Shown here piece by piece: positions 25,936 to 34,516 of a stretch of 64,000 bases of DNA (its first letter is position 1; each line of letters begins with the position of its first letter). The notes under the pieces were generated by a model, which worked only from the letters and a program-made list of their open reading frames with translations, made no database searches and had not been told where the DNA came from. The DNA is from Peptococcaceae bacterium CEB3 (GTDB lineage: Bacteria; Bacillota; Desulfitobacteriia; Desulfitobacteriales; Desulfitobacteriaceae): positions 94,019-158,018 of the forward strand of contig LDXJ01000056.1 in assembly GCA_001029295.1 (NCBI GenBank), in the 5' to 3' direction. Position numbers and translations under genes: made by a program.

Positions 25936-26682
25936 TCAGCGCATGATCATCCCCCCGTCAATGCAAAGGACCTGGCCCGTAATATAGCCCGCCTCCGGAG
26001 AAGCTAGGAAAACAAAGCCCGGGGCCATCTCCTCCGGTTGGCCGAAACGACCCAAAGGCACCCTTTCCAAGTATTTGTCACGCAACTTGGGGTCTGAAGC
26101 GATTTTTTCGGTCATTTTCGTCTCGGCAAAGGGAGAAATGGCGTTGACCGTAACTCCGTATCTAGCCAATTCCCGGGCCGCCGATTTAGTAAAGGCACTG
26201 ATGCCACCCTTGGCCGCCGTATAGTTCACCTGGCCGATAGTTCCCTGCAGGCCTGCCGATGAAGTGACGTTGAGAATGCGGCCGGTTCTCCTTGCCGCCA
26301 TATCTTGGGCCACGGCCTGCGTGCAGAGAAAAGTCCCTTTGAGGTGAACATTTATGACTTCGTCCCATTGCTCCTCCGTCATTTTGAGCAGCATAGCCGG
26401 ACGCGTCAAACCGGCGTTGTTGACAAGAATGTCGATCGGGCCCAGCCCAGCTTTCACCTGCGCGACCATCGCCTGGACGGAATCACGCTTGGCCACGTCC
26501 GCTTGGATCACACACACCCTCCGCCCTCTTTCCTCCACCTCCCGCACCACTTCGTCCGCGGGGGTGATGGACCGGCTCACCAAGGCCACGTCCGCACCCT
26601 CAGCCGCAAAAGCGATGGCCACTGCCCTGCCAATACCGTCTTTAGCCCCGGTGACCAGAGCAACCTTTCCTTCCAGTTTCAT
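25936..26682 (-). CDS. Short-chain dehydrogenase/reductase (FabG-like)
   Basis: A 248-residue classical SDR. Cofactor motif TGAKDGIGRA at 11-20, NNAG near 89, catalytic serine in VTSSAG, YTAAKGG with Tyr and Lys near 152-156, and a C-terminal GQVLCIDGGM. GGAAAGGAAC precedes the ATG. Next to a thiolase and ring-opening hydrolase it probably oxidises a 3-hydroxyacyl-CoA such as 3-hydroxypimeloyl-CoA. An acyl-carrier-protein reductase role is less likely in this setting. Confidence 0.83.
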   Translation of the reverse strand: MKLEGKVALVTGAKDGIGRAVAIAFAAEGADVALVSRSITPADEVVREVEERGRRVCVIQADVAKRDSVQAMVAQVKAGLGPIDILVNNAGLTRPAMLLKMTEEQWDEVINVHLKGTFLCTQAVAQDMAARRTGRILNVTSSAGLQGTIGQVNYTAAKGGISAFTKSAARELARYGVTVNAISPFAETKMTEKIASDPKLRDKYLERVPLGRFGQPEEMAPGFVFLASPEAGYITGQVLCIDGGMIMR

Positions 26683-26778
26683 TTTCTTGTTCCTTTCCTC
26701 TCTTATCTGCTCTCAGTTACAATCAGGACGCTTGTGAACTTGAAGCCGGCCTTTATGCTTTCCTCTTTTCTTCGTTCT

Positions 26779-28533
26779 TCAGTCCGCTCTAGGGTCTGTT
26801 CTTCTGTCTGTCCTCTCATCCTTTCTCTCGTCCGTTTTCTCGCCAGAACTCTCGTCCGCTTTTTCGACAGAACTCTCCTCCGCTCTTTCGTATGCTTTGT
26901 CATCCGTTCTCCCGTCCGCTCTCTCGTACGCGTTGTCTTCCGCTCTTTCCCGGCCCGCACCCGGTTCCGGTGCCTGATTTAATTGTCTCAACCGATACCT
27001 CAGAATCTTGCCGGAAGCCGTCTTGGGCAATTCCTCAATAAATTCAATCCAACGCGGAAACTTATAGGGAGCGATGCGGCCTTTGACAAACTGCTGAATC
27101 TCCTGCGCCAGTTCGGCTGACGCGCTAAACCCGTCTCTGAGCACCACGTAGGCTTTCGGCTTCTCCAAATTGTCACTGTCCCGCACCCCGATGACCGCAC
27201 ATTCCAAAACCGACGGATGTTCCACCAGCGTATTTTCCACCTCAATCGGAGAAACCCAAATCCCCCCGGGCTTAATCATGTCGTCCGTCCTGCCCACATA
27301 CCAAAAGAAGCCTTCCTCATCGATCAGGTATTTGTCACCGGTGTTGATCCAGTGCCCGCAAAAGCTCTGTTTGTTCTTTTCATGCTTGTTCCAGTAATAC
27401 GCGCAGATACTGTCCCCCTTGACCATTAAAGTGCCAATTTCCCCTCTGGGCACCGGGTTCCCTTCCGCGTCCACCAGTTTGGCTTCATACCCGGGCACCG
27501 GCTTGCCCGTGCTCCCCGGTTTCATTTCCCCCAAGCGGTTAGTAATGAAGATGTGGGTAATTTCCGTCGAGCCGATTCCGTCTAAAATCACCAGATTGAA
27601 CTTTTTTCGCCATGCCTCGTAGACCGACTTGGGCAGGGACTCCCCGGCCGAAGTGCAGAGGCGGATCGAATGCATGTCAACATCCGGAGTATTGGCTGCA
27701 GCCTGGAGCAGAGCGGCGTAAGAAGTGGGAACCCCATAGAAAAGCGTTGGCTTATAGCGGCGCACCGCGGCAAAAACAGTTTCCGGTTTCGGCTGTTCCG
27801 GTACCAATACCGTGGCAGCACCCACCCGGAAAGGAAAGTAGAGGGCATTGCCCAGCCCATAGGCAAAGAAAAGTTTGGCAACGGAATAACAGATGTCGTC
27901 TTCATTGATGTTCAGGATCGGCTTGGCATAAAGATCGGCGCTGACGATCATGTCATGCTGAAGGTGTACCGCCCCCTTGGGAAAGCCCGTACTGCCCGAA
28001 CTATAGAGCCAGAACGCCGGTTCATCCTTATGCGTCTCCGCCGGCTCCAATTCGGCGGAAGCAGCCTCGACCAGTTCGGCATAGGCGATCTGCCCCCGTC
28101 CGGCCTGACCGACCACAACCAAGTGTTTCAGATAGCGCAATTCCTCCCGGATCGACTCGATCAAGGGAACCAACGGTTCGCTGACCACGGCCACTTTAGC
28201 CCGGCTGTCATTAAGCAGGTAGAGGTAATCCTGGGCTTTGAGAATGGTATTGGTCGGAATCGGCACAGCACCCATCTTGATGGCCCCGAAGAAAACAGCG
28301 ACGAACTCGGGCGAATCGAGCAGGAGAAGAAGCACTCTGTTCTCCCGTTCCACCCCCAGGCTCTTTAAAGCATTCCCCGCTTTATTGACCAGGCGGAAGA
28401 CCTGTTTGTAGGTGAAGGTCTGATCTTGGTAATAGATCGCAACCTTGTCTCCCCGGCCCAATTCCAAGTTCTTGTCCACCAGTTCGACAGCCGCATTAAA
28501 TTGTTCGGGAATCTGCAGGCTAACCTGGCTCAT
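26779..28533 (-). CDS. Benzoate-CoA ligase-type AMP-forming ligase with repeat tail
   Basis: A 584-residue acyl-CoA synthetase of the benzoate-CoA ligase subfamily (usual length about 520). P-loop SSGSTGFPKG near 185, DGIGSTEITHIF, TGDKY, GRTDDMIKPGGIWVSP and the C-terminal catalytic lysine in PKTASGKILRYRLRQL. I chose the ATG at 28533, eight bases after AAGGAG. After the domain end (LRQLNQ) about 60 residues follow as tetrapeptide repeats of ERAD/ERTD type. It activates benzoate (or a related aromatic or cyclic acid) to the CoA thioester and lies in the bzd operon, matching BzdA in role. Substrate is inferred from context and subfamily. Confidence 0.85.
   Translation of the reverse strand: MSQVSLQIPEQFNAAVELVDKNLELGRGDKVAIYYQDQTFTYKQVFRLVNKAGNALKSLGVERENRVLLLLLDSPEFVAVFFGAIKMGAVPIPTNTILKAQDYLYLLNDSRAKVAVVSEPLVPLIESIREELRYLKHLVVVGQAGRGQIAYAELVEAASAELEPAETHKDEPAFWLYSSGSTGFPKGAVHLQHDMIVSADLYAKPILNINEDDICYSVAKLFFAYGLGNALYFPFRVGAATVLVPEQPKPETVFAAVRRYKPTLFYGVPTSYAALLQAAANTPDVDMHSIRLCTSAGESLPKSVYEAWRKKFNLVILDGIGSTEITHIFITNRLGEMKPGSTGKPVPGYEAKLVDAEGNPVPRGEIGTLMVKGDSICAYYWNKHEKNKQSFCGHWINTGDKYLIDEEGFFWYVGRTDDMIKPGGIWVSPIEVENTLVEHPSVLECAVIGVRDSDNLEKPKAYVVLRDGFSASAELAQEIQQFVKGRIAPYKFPRWIEFIEELPKTASGKILRYRLRQLNQAPEPGAGRERAEDNAYERADGRTDDKAYERAEESSVEKADESSGEKTDERKDERTDRRTDPRAD
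26782..26949 (-). repeat. 12-bp in-frame minisatellite forming the ligase C-terminal tail
   Basis: Fourteen diverged 12-bp units encode four-residue repeats (ERAE, DNAY, ERAD, GRTD, DKAY, ERAE ... ERKD, ERTD, RRTD, PRAD) up to the stop codon. Similar pyrimidine-rich units continue past the stop to about 26710 in the intergenic gap. Confidence 0.85.
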
Positions 28534-28682
28534 ACGGAGCACTCCTTTTCCGGCAAATTCTTGTTCGGTATCCGCTAAATCTTCCCATAGCCTCGAGCCA
28601 AGTCAGCCCCCCTGCTTAAGCCTCCTGCCGCGCAAGCCGCACCATCAGAGGACAGAAGCCTTTCAGAACCTGCCGGAACTTG

Positions 28683-29552
28683 TTAAACCAAATTCCTTAA
28701 CACCCCGACCGGATCCAGTCGGCGCAGGATCGCTAACTCAGAGAGAGTGGGTTCAGGAGTCGTAGGCACCTCCGCCGGAAGTACAGGCTTGAAGCCGGTG
28801 TTTCCCATAACCTCTTCCCGACTCACGCCCGGATGAAGGGATTTAAGACGCATCACCTTGCTCTGCTCTTCAAAATCGAACACACAGAGCGGAGTGACAA
28901 CCAACGCGGGGCCCTCACCAGGCAAGCCTTGGCGCGACCACGTCTCCGGTCCGTCCAAGAAACCGGGGCCGCTGTTAAAGTCGACTTTCTCCACGAAAGT
29001 CCGGGCATTGTGCGAAGTCGTGTAGAGCACTGCCCGGCCGGCCCTGGGGAGAAAGGGCAGCCCCACCGTCCCCGGCCCTTTAAGCACCGGGTTGTACCAA
29101 TCCCCAACGCAGACCAGGTTGCAGTTGCCATACTTGTCAATCTGCAATCCACCGCCGAAAAAGACACTGAAGCGTTGGCCGTGCCCTTCCAAGAGAATCA
29201 CATCCGCTAAGGGCAGCACCGCGTCAGCCCGCAGATTCTCCTCCGCACAGGAAGAGAAGACCAGAGGTTCCAGATGGGGGTTCACCGCCCCGCTCCCGCC
29301 GGCAATGTACGAGAGATTGGGGGCATGAGTTTCCTGAGCGAGACGGCAAGCGGCCATGGGAATCATGCTCACCGCCCCCATGACGGCTACTTCCCCGTCT
29401 TTCAGGTGGCGGGCCATGACAGCGGCCATTAGCTCCGCCACAGAATAACCTCTTTCCCCTGCATCACCCTTCCCTTCAGGGCGTCCAGCCCCCTTAGGGT
29501 TTCCTGTCTCCTTGGCAAGGCCCTTTTCCCCGGAATAACCCTTTCCGCTCAC
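28683..29552 (-). CDS. CoA transferase, beta subunit (glutaconate/3-oxoadipate type)
   Basis: A 289-residue family I CoA-transferase beta chain. GDGEVAVMGAVSMIP-like start of the domain, SSCAEENLRADAV, GGGLQIDKYGNCNLVCVGDW and GPGTVGLPFLPRAGRA are typical of the GctB-like group. The start is a GTG overlapping the alpha-subunit stop (GTGA). The first 36 residues are six-residue repeats rich in G, K and E, not part of the family fold. It pairs with the gene at 29549-30448. Likely role: moving CoA between a dicarboxylate or aromatic acid and a donor thioester, saving ATP. Confidence 0.83.
   Translation of the reverse strand: MSGKGYSGEKGLAKETGNPKGAGRPEGKGDAGERGYSVAELMAAVMARHLKDGEVAVMGAVSMIPMAACRLAQETHAPNLSYIAGGSGAVNPHLEPLVFSSCAEENLRADAVLPLADVILLEGHGQRFSVFFGGGLQIDKYGNCNLVCVGDWYNPVLKGPGTVGLPFLPRAGRAVLYTTSHNARTFVEKVDFNSGPGFLDGPETWSRQGLPGEGPALVVTPLCVFDFEEQSKVMRLKSLHPGVSREEVMGNTGFKPVLPAEVPTTPEPTLSELAILRRLDPVGVLRNLV
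29445..29552 (-). repeat. 18-bp in-frame minisatellite forming the CoA-transferase N-terminus
   Basis: Six diverged 18-bp units encode hexapeptides SGKGYS, GEKGLA, KETGNP, KGAGRP, EGKGDA and GERGYS, ending where the CoA-transferase domain begins (VAELMAAV). Confidence 0.8.
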
Positions 29553-30448
29553 TCGAACACCCCCTCACTTCTCAGGCTGTCCAACCGTCCCCGACCAATG
29601 GTCGCGGCGTATTCTTCTTCGCTGATGTCCAAGACATGCCTGTGCAGATATTCCGCCCAAGACTCCGAACTCTTGCAGGCTTTCAGGTAGGCTTTCAAAT
29701 GTTCCTCATCATCGCGGTAATACGTGTGCGAAGAGGTGGGATGACAACCATATGGCGCCTCAACCAGCGCCGAGACCAAAAAGCCGGGCACATTGATCCG
29801 CGTCGCACCGTATTTTGCCACCAGATCGGGCACGATTTTCTCCACTTGCAACACGACGGTCTCCGCCGCCAAGATCATTTGCCGATCGGTGAATTCGCCT
29901 CCTTTAAAGATGGCGTTTCCATAGGGATCCGCCTCCTGGCAGTGAATTAAAGCTACAGAGGGTCTGAGCGGCGCGGCTGTCATCACCTGCTCTCCCGTAT
30001 AGGGATCCGTGGTGAAGCGGTAGAGGTCCGGATTGATTTTGTGCAGGTCATTTAATTCCAGACCTTTAGGATAGGGGATGAAAGGCAAACCGCCGGCGCC
30101 AGCCTGGAAACCGTAAACTAGGAAAGGCTCATCACATTCTAAGAGTTTCACCGTTTTCTTTTCCACTGCCCGGCGGAAATTAGGGGCAAGCCCCAAATGT
30201 TCAAACCCGACATAAGCCGTCAGGATTTCCTCCACAAGTCCGCTGCCCAAAAGGAGGTCCGCGTTGATATCAGCCGAAGGACTGGTGAGGAGCCGCTTGA
30301 TTTTTTTGTTCTGCCGGATGACCTCCCGGATGAGAGCCATGGGATTGTTGTGCATATGCATACCACCTACGGCCAGGGATTGGCAACGGTCCGGAACAAA
30401 TTGTTGAATGGCCTCGCGGATCGGCATGACTTTACGGGTACGCTCCAT
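29549..30448 (-). CDS. CoA transferase, alpha subunit (glutaconate/3-oxoadipate type)
   Basis: A 299-residue alpha chain. MPIREAIQQFVPDRCQSLAVGGMHMHNNPMALIREVIRQ is the expected N-terminal nucleotide-fold segment, followed by SADINADLLLGSGLV, ALIHCQEADPYGNAIFKGG and ATRINVPGFLVSALVEAPYGCHP. AAAGGAG precedes the ATG. It lies 22 bp after the large FeS/FAD gene and is coupled to the beta chain. Together they should transfer CoA among acyl groups, possibly giving benzoate or a ring-cleavage dicarboxylate a CoA without ATP. Confidence 0.83.
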   Translation of the reverse strand: MERTRKVMPIREAIQQFVPDRCQSLAVGGMHMHNNPMALIREVIRQNKKIKRLLTSPSADINADLLLGSGLVEEILTAYVGFEHLGLAPNFRRAVEKKTVKLLECDEPFLVYGFQAGAGGLPFIPYPKGLELNDLHKINPDLYRFTTDPYTGEQVMTAAPLRPSVALIHCQEADPYGNAIFKGGEFTDRQMILAAETVVLQVEKIVPDLVAKYGATRINVPGFLVSALVEAPYGCHPTSSHTYYRDDEEHLKAYLKACKSSESWAEYLHRHVLDISEEEYAATIGRGRLDSLRSEGVFE

Positions 30449-30470
30449 TCCTGTGCTCCTTTCTATTCTT

Positions 30471-32957
30471 TTAGAAGAGATCGTCCAGATCGTCGGCTCC
30501 CGGCGGCAGTCTCCCGTGTTCTTGCAAGAACTGCTGTATCAGCTGGCTCTCCCGCTGTGTGTACATCCGGTCTTCTTCATAGCCAAAGTAGCGGGCATTT
30601 TCCCGGCCCAGCTGCTCGTTTAAGGTCTGCCGCAGGTTGGCTGTGCCGACGATGCTCAGGATTTCTTTGTCGGCGGTGAGAAGCTGATAGACCCCCTCCG
30701 TCTCAGGAACCTGTTCCACAGTCTCGGCGTCAAAAACGAGCCACTTCTCCGGCGGCCTTGACACTTCCCGCAACCGGAGCCTGAGGTGGCAATTGAGACA
30801 CCGGGCGGCTTCTTCCTCCGCCATCTCCTCCAACAGCCCGATGTCGACCTCAGTGAACGCGGTATAGAACAGTTCACTGGCGGGGCAAGCGGAAGATTCG
30901 GCGCCGCAGGCGACCTGCTGCCTGCTTTTTTGCCAAGGTCGCTTCGCCTCCCCCACTCTGCCGGCTAAAGCAAAATCTTCCTCAGGGCCAAGCCAGGGGT
31001 TCCTCTCTTCATAATCCAAGAGGATTTCCGAGATATCCCCGTCACCACCCAGAAACTTATCCATGGTCTCCGCGGCCCGGCGTCCCTGAGCAACGGCCTC
31101 AATCACAGAAGCCGGACCCAGGACGGCGTCACCACCGGCAAAGACACCCGTCCGGCCGGTCGCCAGAGTTTCGGAATGGACCTCCAGTTTCCCCCCGTCC
31201 CGAACCAAGCCGAAATCTTCCGGTAAGTCCATTTCCTGCCCGATGGCGATAATAACCCGGTCAAATTCCCCGGTAAATTCGCTGCTTGGCACCGCTGCCG
31301 GTCTCCTGCGGCCACTCCCGTCCATAGCGCCCAAGGCCATGCGTTGACAGACCAACTTAAGCACAGGGTCGTTTGCAGACCCACCCCCTTCGATCCTGAC
31401 GGGAGCCGACAAAAACTCAAACTGAACTCCTTCGTGGGCCGCTTCGCGCACCTCGTCCGCATGAGCCGGCATTTCCTCCGGGCCGCGCCGGTAGAGGACC
31501 GTCACATTTTGCGCGCCAAGCCGCAGGGCTGTCCGAGCCGCGTCCATGGCCACGTTTCCCCCGCCGATCACGGCTATCCGCGATCCGACCGCCGCATTTT
31601 CCCGCCGGGCCACCCGGCGCAAAAAATCGATCCCTTGCACGACCCCGGCCCTGTCTTCACCGGGAATCGCCAGAGCCACCCCTTTCTGGGCGCCCACTGC
31701 GACAAACACCGCGGCGTACCCTTCTGCCAAAAGGGCATCAACCCTCTCGATCCGGCTCTGAGTTACAATGTCGACCCCGAGGGCCTCAATCTCCGCAATT
31801 TCCTCCTTGAGAATATTCTCCGGCAGACGATAGGCCGGAATCCCGAATCTCAGCATTCCACCCGCTTGGGAGAGGGCTTCAAAAACGGTAACGGAATGTC
31901 CTTTCAGAGCCAGATATTGGGCTACCGTCAACCCGGCCGGACCGGAACCGACCACCGCCACTTTCTTACCCGTAGCCTTTGCCGTTTTTCTCCGTTCTTT
32001 CCAGGCCACACCCCCATGATCCGCGGCGAAGCGCTTCAACCGGCAAATGGCCACCGCCTCGCTGACTTTCCCCCTGCGGCAGGCATCTTCACAGGGATGA
32101 AAACAGACCCGACCCAAGACGCCCGGAAAAGGCGCCTTTTCCCGCACAACGGCCAGGGCTTTGCCATATTCCCCCTGCGCCACATAGCCTACGTAACGCG
32201 GGACATCAATTCCGGCGGGGCAAGTCCCGCTGCAGGGGAGAAGATTTCTCTCCCGTTCCCCGCTTTTCACGTCTTTGTCCAGCAGAGCCCCGGTCGGACA
32301 AACTTCCACACAGGCCGTGCAGAATCTGCAACCCGACTCGACCAGGGATTCCCTCTTGGCCCTAACCAGAGTGCGTCCGTTCCACTCGTAGGCCTCCAAG
32401 ACATCGACACCCCTTAAATCCCGGCAGGCCCGGACACAGCGCTGACACCCGATACAAAGGTTGTAATCCCGCGTGAACAAGGGTTCTTCGGTAAATTTGG
32501 GCAAATCGGGATAGACATAGCGTCCCAGATCTTCCCGCACACCCACATACTCAACCACTCGCTCGATCTCGCAATTCCCCAACTTCGAACAGCAACGCTC
32601 ATTCACCGGCACGTTGCTCGAGCACTGGGTCCGGCTGCACCCCACTTTTTGGGCACAGGTCAAACAAGCGTGTGGGTGGTCCTTGAGGAGAGCCGAGAGG
32701 TTGTCCCGGCGCAAACGCCTGACCTCATCCGTATCGGTCTGTATGCTTAACCCCTGGGCCACCGCCGTCTCGCAGGAGCGGACGACCCCGCTGCCCGTCT
32801 CCACCAGACAAAGGCCGCAGGCTCCTCCCGGAGGCAGATCGGGATGGGCGCACAGAGTCGGAACGTAGCTTCCGGCCAGGCGAGCGGCTTCCAAAATAAG
32901 GGTCCCCTCCGGCACCTCGATAGTTTTACCGTCGATCCGCAACGACACTTTCTGCAC
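30471..32957 (-). CDS. NAD(P)H/FAD oxidoreductase fused to NuoG-like iron-sulfur module
   Basis: An 828-residue multi-domain redox protein. In order: [2Fe-2S] domain (CAHPDLPPGGACGLC) and NuoG-like HPHACLTCAQKVGC to about residue 125; two ferredoxin motifs (CIGCQRCVRACRD, CRFCTACVEVCPTG); a GltD-like unit with CSGTCPAGIDVP, FAD site GSGPAGLTVAQYLA and NAD site GGGNVAMDAART; and a C-terminal stretch from about 745 (GVYQLLTADKEIL ... MYTQRESQLIQQFLQ) that looks like a GIY-YIG-type fold fragment, tentatively. GTG start after GGGGGGTGAG. It is the first gene after a sigma-54 promoter and heads the benzoyl-CoA block, so it may exchange electrons between NAD(P)H and ferredoxin for the reductases. 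Confidence 0.82.
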   Translation of the reverse strand: MQKVSLRIDGKTIEVPEGTLILEAARLAGSYVPTLCAHPDLPPGGACGLCLVETGSGVVRSCETAVAQGLSIQTDTDEVRRLRRDNLSALLKDHPHACLTCAQKVGCSRTQCSSNVPVNERCCSKLGNCEIERVVEYVGVREDLGRYVYPDLPKFTEEPLFTRDYNLCIGCQRCVRACRDLRGVDVLEAYEWNGRTLVRAKRESLVESGCRFCTACVEVCPTGALLDKDVKSGERERNLLPCSGTCPAGIDVPRYVGYVAQGEYGKALAVVREKAPFPGVLGRVCFHPCEDACRRGKVSEAVAICRLKRFAADHGGVAWKERRKTAKATGKKVAVVGSGPAGLTVAQYLALKGHSVTVFEALSQAGGMLRFGIPAYRLPENILKEEIAEIEALGVDIVTQSRIERVDALLAEGYAAVFVAVGAQKGVALAIPGEDRAGVVQGIDFLRRVARRENAAVGSRIAVIGGGNVAMDAARTALRLGAQNVTVLYRRGPEEMPAHADEVREAAHEGVQFEFLSAPVRIEGGGSANDPVLKLVCQRMALGAMDGSGRRRPAAVPSSEFTGEFDRVIIAIGQEMDLPEDFGLVRDGGKLEVHSETLATGRTGVFAGGDAVLGPASVIEAVAQGRRAAETMDKFLGGDGDISEILLDYEERNPWLGPEEDFALAGRVGEAKRPWQKSRQQVACGAESSACPASELFYTAFTEVDIGLLEEMAEEEAARCLNCHLRLRLREVSRPPEKWLVFDAETVEQVPETEGVYQLLTADKEILSIVGTANLRQTLNEQLGRENARYFGYEEDRMYTQRESQLIQQFLQEHGRLPPGADDLDDLF

Positions 32958-32972
32958 AAGCTCACCCCCCTT

Positions 32973-33077
32973 GCGATCATCCCATTCTGCGCGATTATTC
33001 CATGCTGTGCGATCATGCCATGCTGCACAATCATTCCAATGTGAGCGATCATTCCATGCTGTGCGATTCCATCTGAT
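32973..33077 (-). repeat. 18-bp tandem repeat, about six copies
   Basis: Unit GTGCGATCATTCCATGCT (plus strand). GCGAT-type anchors start at 32973, 32991, 33009, 33027, 33045 and 33063, an exact 18-bp period with a few substitutions. It lies in the leader between the sigma-54 promoter and the GTG start. Confidence 0.85.
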
Positions 33078-33129
33078 TGATTTCCGTGTTCTAGGATTTC
33101 TCTTTGTAGGTTTCTCTTTTGTAGATTAG

Positions 33130-33145
33130 AGCAAGGATCGTGCCA
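33130..33145 (-). promoter_or_regulatory. Sigma-54 promoter of the benzoyl-CoA block
   Basis: On the minus strand TGGCACGATCCTTGCT matches the -24/-12 consensus TGGCACG-N4-TTGCW at every fixed position. It points at the 828-codon oxidoreductase gene 173 bp downstream. Two sigma-54 activators are encoded at 42-49 kb. Confidence 0.85.
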
Positions 33146-33279
33146 TCGTTTGCCCCTAAAGCTCGTTTTCGCCGCCATCTGGGCTTAAGCTACCGGGTCC
33201 GGGGCTAAACGGTTATAAATGAACCGCGAACGGTCAACCTCGGCAGACAGGGTTTTCCTTGTCGACCCTTGGTGATGAC

Positions 33280-33309
33280 AACCGCCACTGCAGAAATGCA
33301 GTGGCGGTT
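33280..33309 (+). terminator. Perfect GAAA-loop hairpin, terminator-like on plus
   Basis: Thirteen base pairs (AACCGCCACTGCA with TGCAGTGGCGGTT, counting the outer A-T) close on a GAAA tetraloop, followed on plus by TCTCTTTAATT. On minus no T-tract follows. It may stop antisense transcription, or be a mobile or regulatory hairpin related to that at 41938-41967. Confidence 0.55.
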
Positions 33310-33430
33310 TCTCTTTAATTGTGAAACTCCTGAATGCGCCAACCTTTTCCCTGCCAAGTCGAAATGGCATTGCCATGATGCAAATATGACTCATCGCTCT
33401 ACTGCCACACGCAACCCCCACAGGTAGCCC

Positions 33431-33458
33431 GAAGAAAAGAAGCTAAACAGCTTTTAGC
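33431..33458 (-). terminator. Intrinsic terminator after bamF
   Basis: Minus-strand GCTAAA-AGCTG-TTTAGC stem followed by TTCTTTTCTTC, 13 bp after the bamF stop. It separates the Bam operon from the downstream sigma-54 unit. Confidence 0.75.
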
Positions 33459-33470
33459 CGTTGTGAAGTG

Positions 33471-34298
33471 TCACTTCTTTCTGACAACAGTCCTTTCTCC
33501 TTCGGGAATAGGAGGCGGAACTGTCACGCCGGAAATCTCCTTCACCGCGCCAAAACGATCAGGGCAAACTTCAAAGCACGTCCCGCACTTGATACATTTC
33601 TCCTGGTCAATGACATGGATCTGATTTTTCACACTGATAATCGCCTCGGCAGGACATCTCCTGGCGCACAGCATACACGCTTGACACTTGGCGGGGTCAA
33701 TATAATAGGAGGTGACCTCACGCAAGAGCCTGTCTATTTCATCACGCGTAAAAAGATCAGCGTACCGTTCCGGATTGCTCAGACGTGACCCCAGTTTTTC
33801 CTTTTTCGCCATCTTGATATAGGGGATTAGTCTGGTGATTTCCGCCAGCTTAGACTTGAGGATCCCTTCGTCTAGCCCTTCTCCTTGGCCCAGGGGACCC
33901 AACTCCTTGACCTTCCGGCCAAACTCACTCATAACTTCGGCAAACCGAATACCATCACCGGACGACATAAATTCGACCCTCAACCGTTCGGGGCTCAACC
34001 CGATGTGCTCCATTATTCTTTTAGCCAGGAGCACCATATTCAAGGCATGGTAATTTCCATGCGTGTCATAATTGCATTCATTCAGACGGCACCCGCCAAT
34101 AAACACTCCGTCCGTGCCTTTCAAGAAAGCTCTGAACACAAAGGCCAGGTCAACTCTTCCGGAACACATGACCCGGATCAGCCGGCTTTCTGTTGTATAC
34201 TGCAGTCTGGAAACTCCAGACATATCGGCAGCGCCATACCCTCACCAATGGCAGACAAAGCCCAATATTCTTGGCTTGAAGTCAAGTTCGGCACTCAT
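33471..34298 (-). CDS. bamF: MvhD/BamF-type iron-sulfur protein, selenoprotein (Sec19)
   Basis: A 275-residue protein when the TGA at 34244-34242 is read as selenocysteine; ordinary ORF calling starts only at 34223. The start ATG at 34298 has AGGAGAGG upstream and gives MSAELDFKPRILGFVCHW-Sec-GYGAAD, matching the MvhD motif with Sec in place of the second cysteine. The family core VMCSGRVD and GGCRLNECNY follow. Two ferredoxin motifs (CQACMLCARRCP, CIKCGTCFEVCP) form the C-terminus. A perfect hairpin lies 21 nt after the UGA. MvhD passes electrons to HdrA; here the partner is BamE just upstream. Sec in BamF and in methanogen VhuD has precedent. Confidence 0.9.
34206..34244 (-). promoter_or_regulatory. 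UGA-Sec codon and bSECIS-like hairpin of bamF
   Basis: UGA at 34244-34242; after 21 nt, stem TCTGGA (34220-34215), loop GTT, stem TCCAGA (34211-34206). Perfect six-base stem with a G at the loop start, about 28 nt after UGA, within the range known for bacterial SECIS elements. Confidence 0.8.
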
Positions 34299-34340
34299 CG
34301 TTCTCACTTCCTCTCCTGGCCAATTTGTCCCGTTGTATAC

Positions 34341-34500
34341 CATCCCGGTACTGAGTCATCCAAATACTGCGTCATCCAAATACTGCGTCATCCTCATACT
34401 GCGTCATCCCCATGTTGCCTAATCCCCATATTGCCTAATCCGCATATCGGTCCACCATCATATTGTGTTATCATCATATTGTGTCATCTACGCTCTATCA
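34341..34500 (-). repeat. 16-bp tandem repeat, about ten copies
   Basis: Unit CATCCAAATACTGCGT (plus strand) repeats with an exact 16-bp period from 34341, drifting to forms such as AATCCCCATATTGCCT and TATCATCATATTGTGT. It fills the bamE-bamF gap. Confidence 0.88.
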
Positions 34501-34516
34501 CGCAAGGCTCTACTGG

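Larger units (their letters stand above)
32958..33470. promoter_or_regulatory. 513-bp regulatory gap between bamF and the benzoyl-CoA block
   Basis: No gene is seen. From the right it holds the bamF terminator (33431-33458), a perfect 13-bp hairpin (33280-33309), a sigma-54 promoter (33130-33145) reading into the 828-codon gene, and an 18-bp minisatellite (32973-33077) in the untranslated leader. Thus the Bam and Bzd blocks are separate transcription units. Confidence 0.7.

Noticed and set aside
26703..26960. Arg/Thr-rich 85-codon ORF
   Set aside because: It is the alternate-frame reading of the 12-bp minisatellite and overlaps the ligase tail.
31344..32417. Plus-strand ORF of 357 codons
   Set aside because: Antisense shadow of the FeS/FAD fusion gene.
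34341..34500. CRISPR array
   Set aside because: The 16-bp units are directly adjacent with no unique spacers and no cas genes nearby. The same holds for the other arrays.
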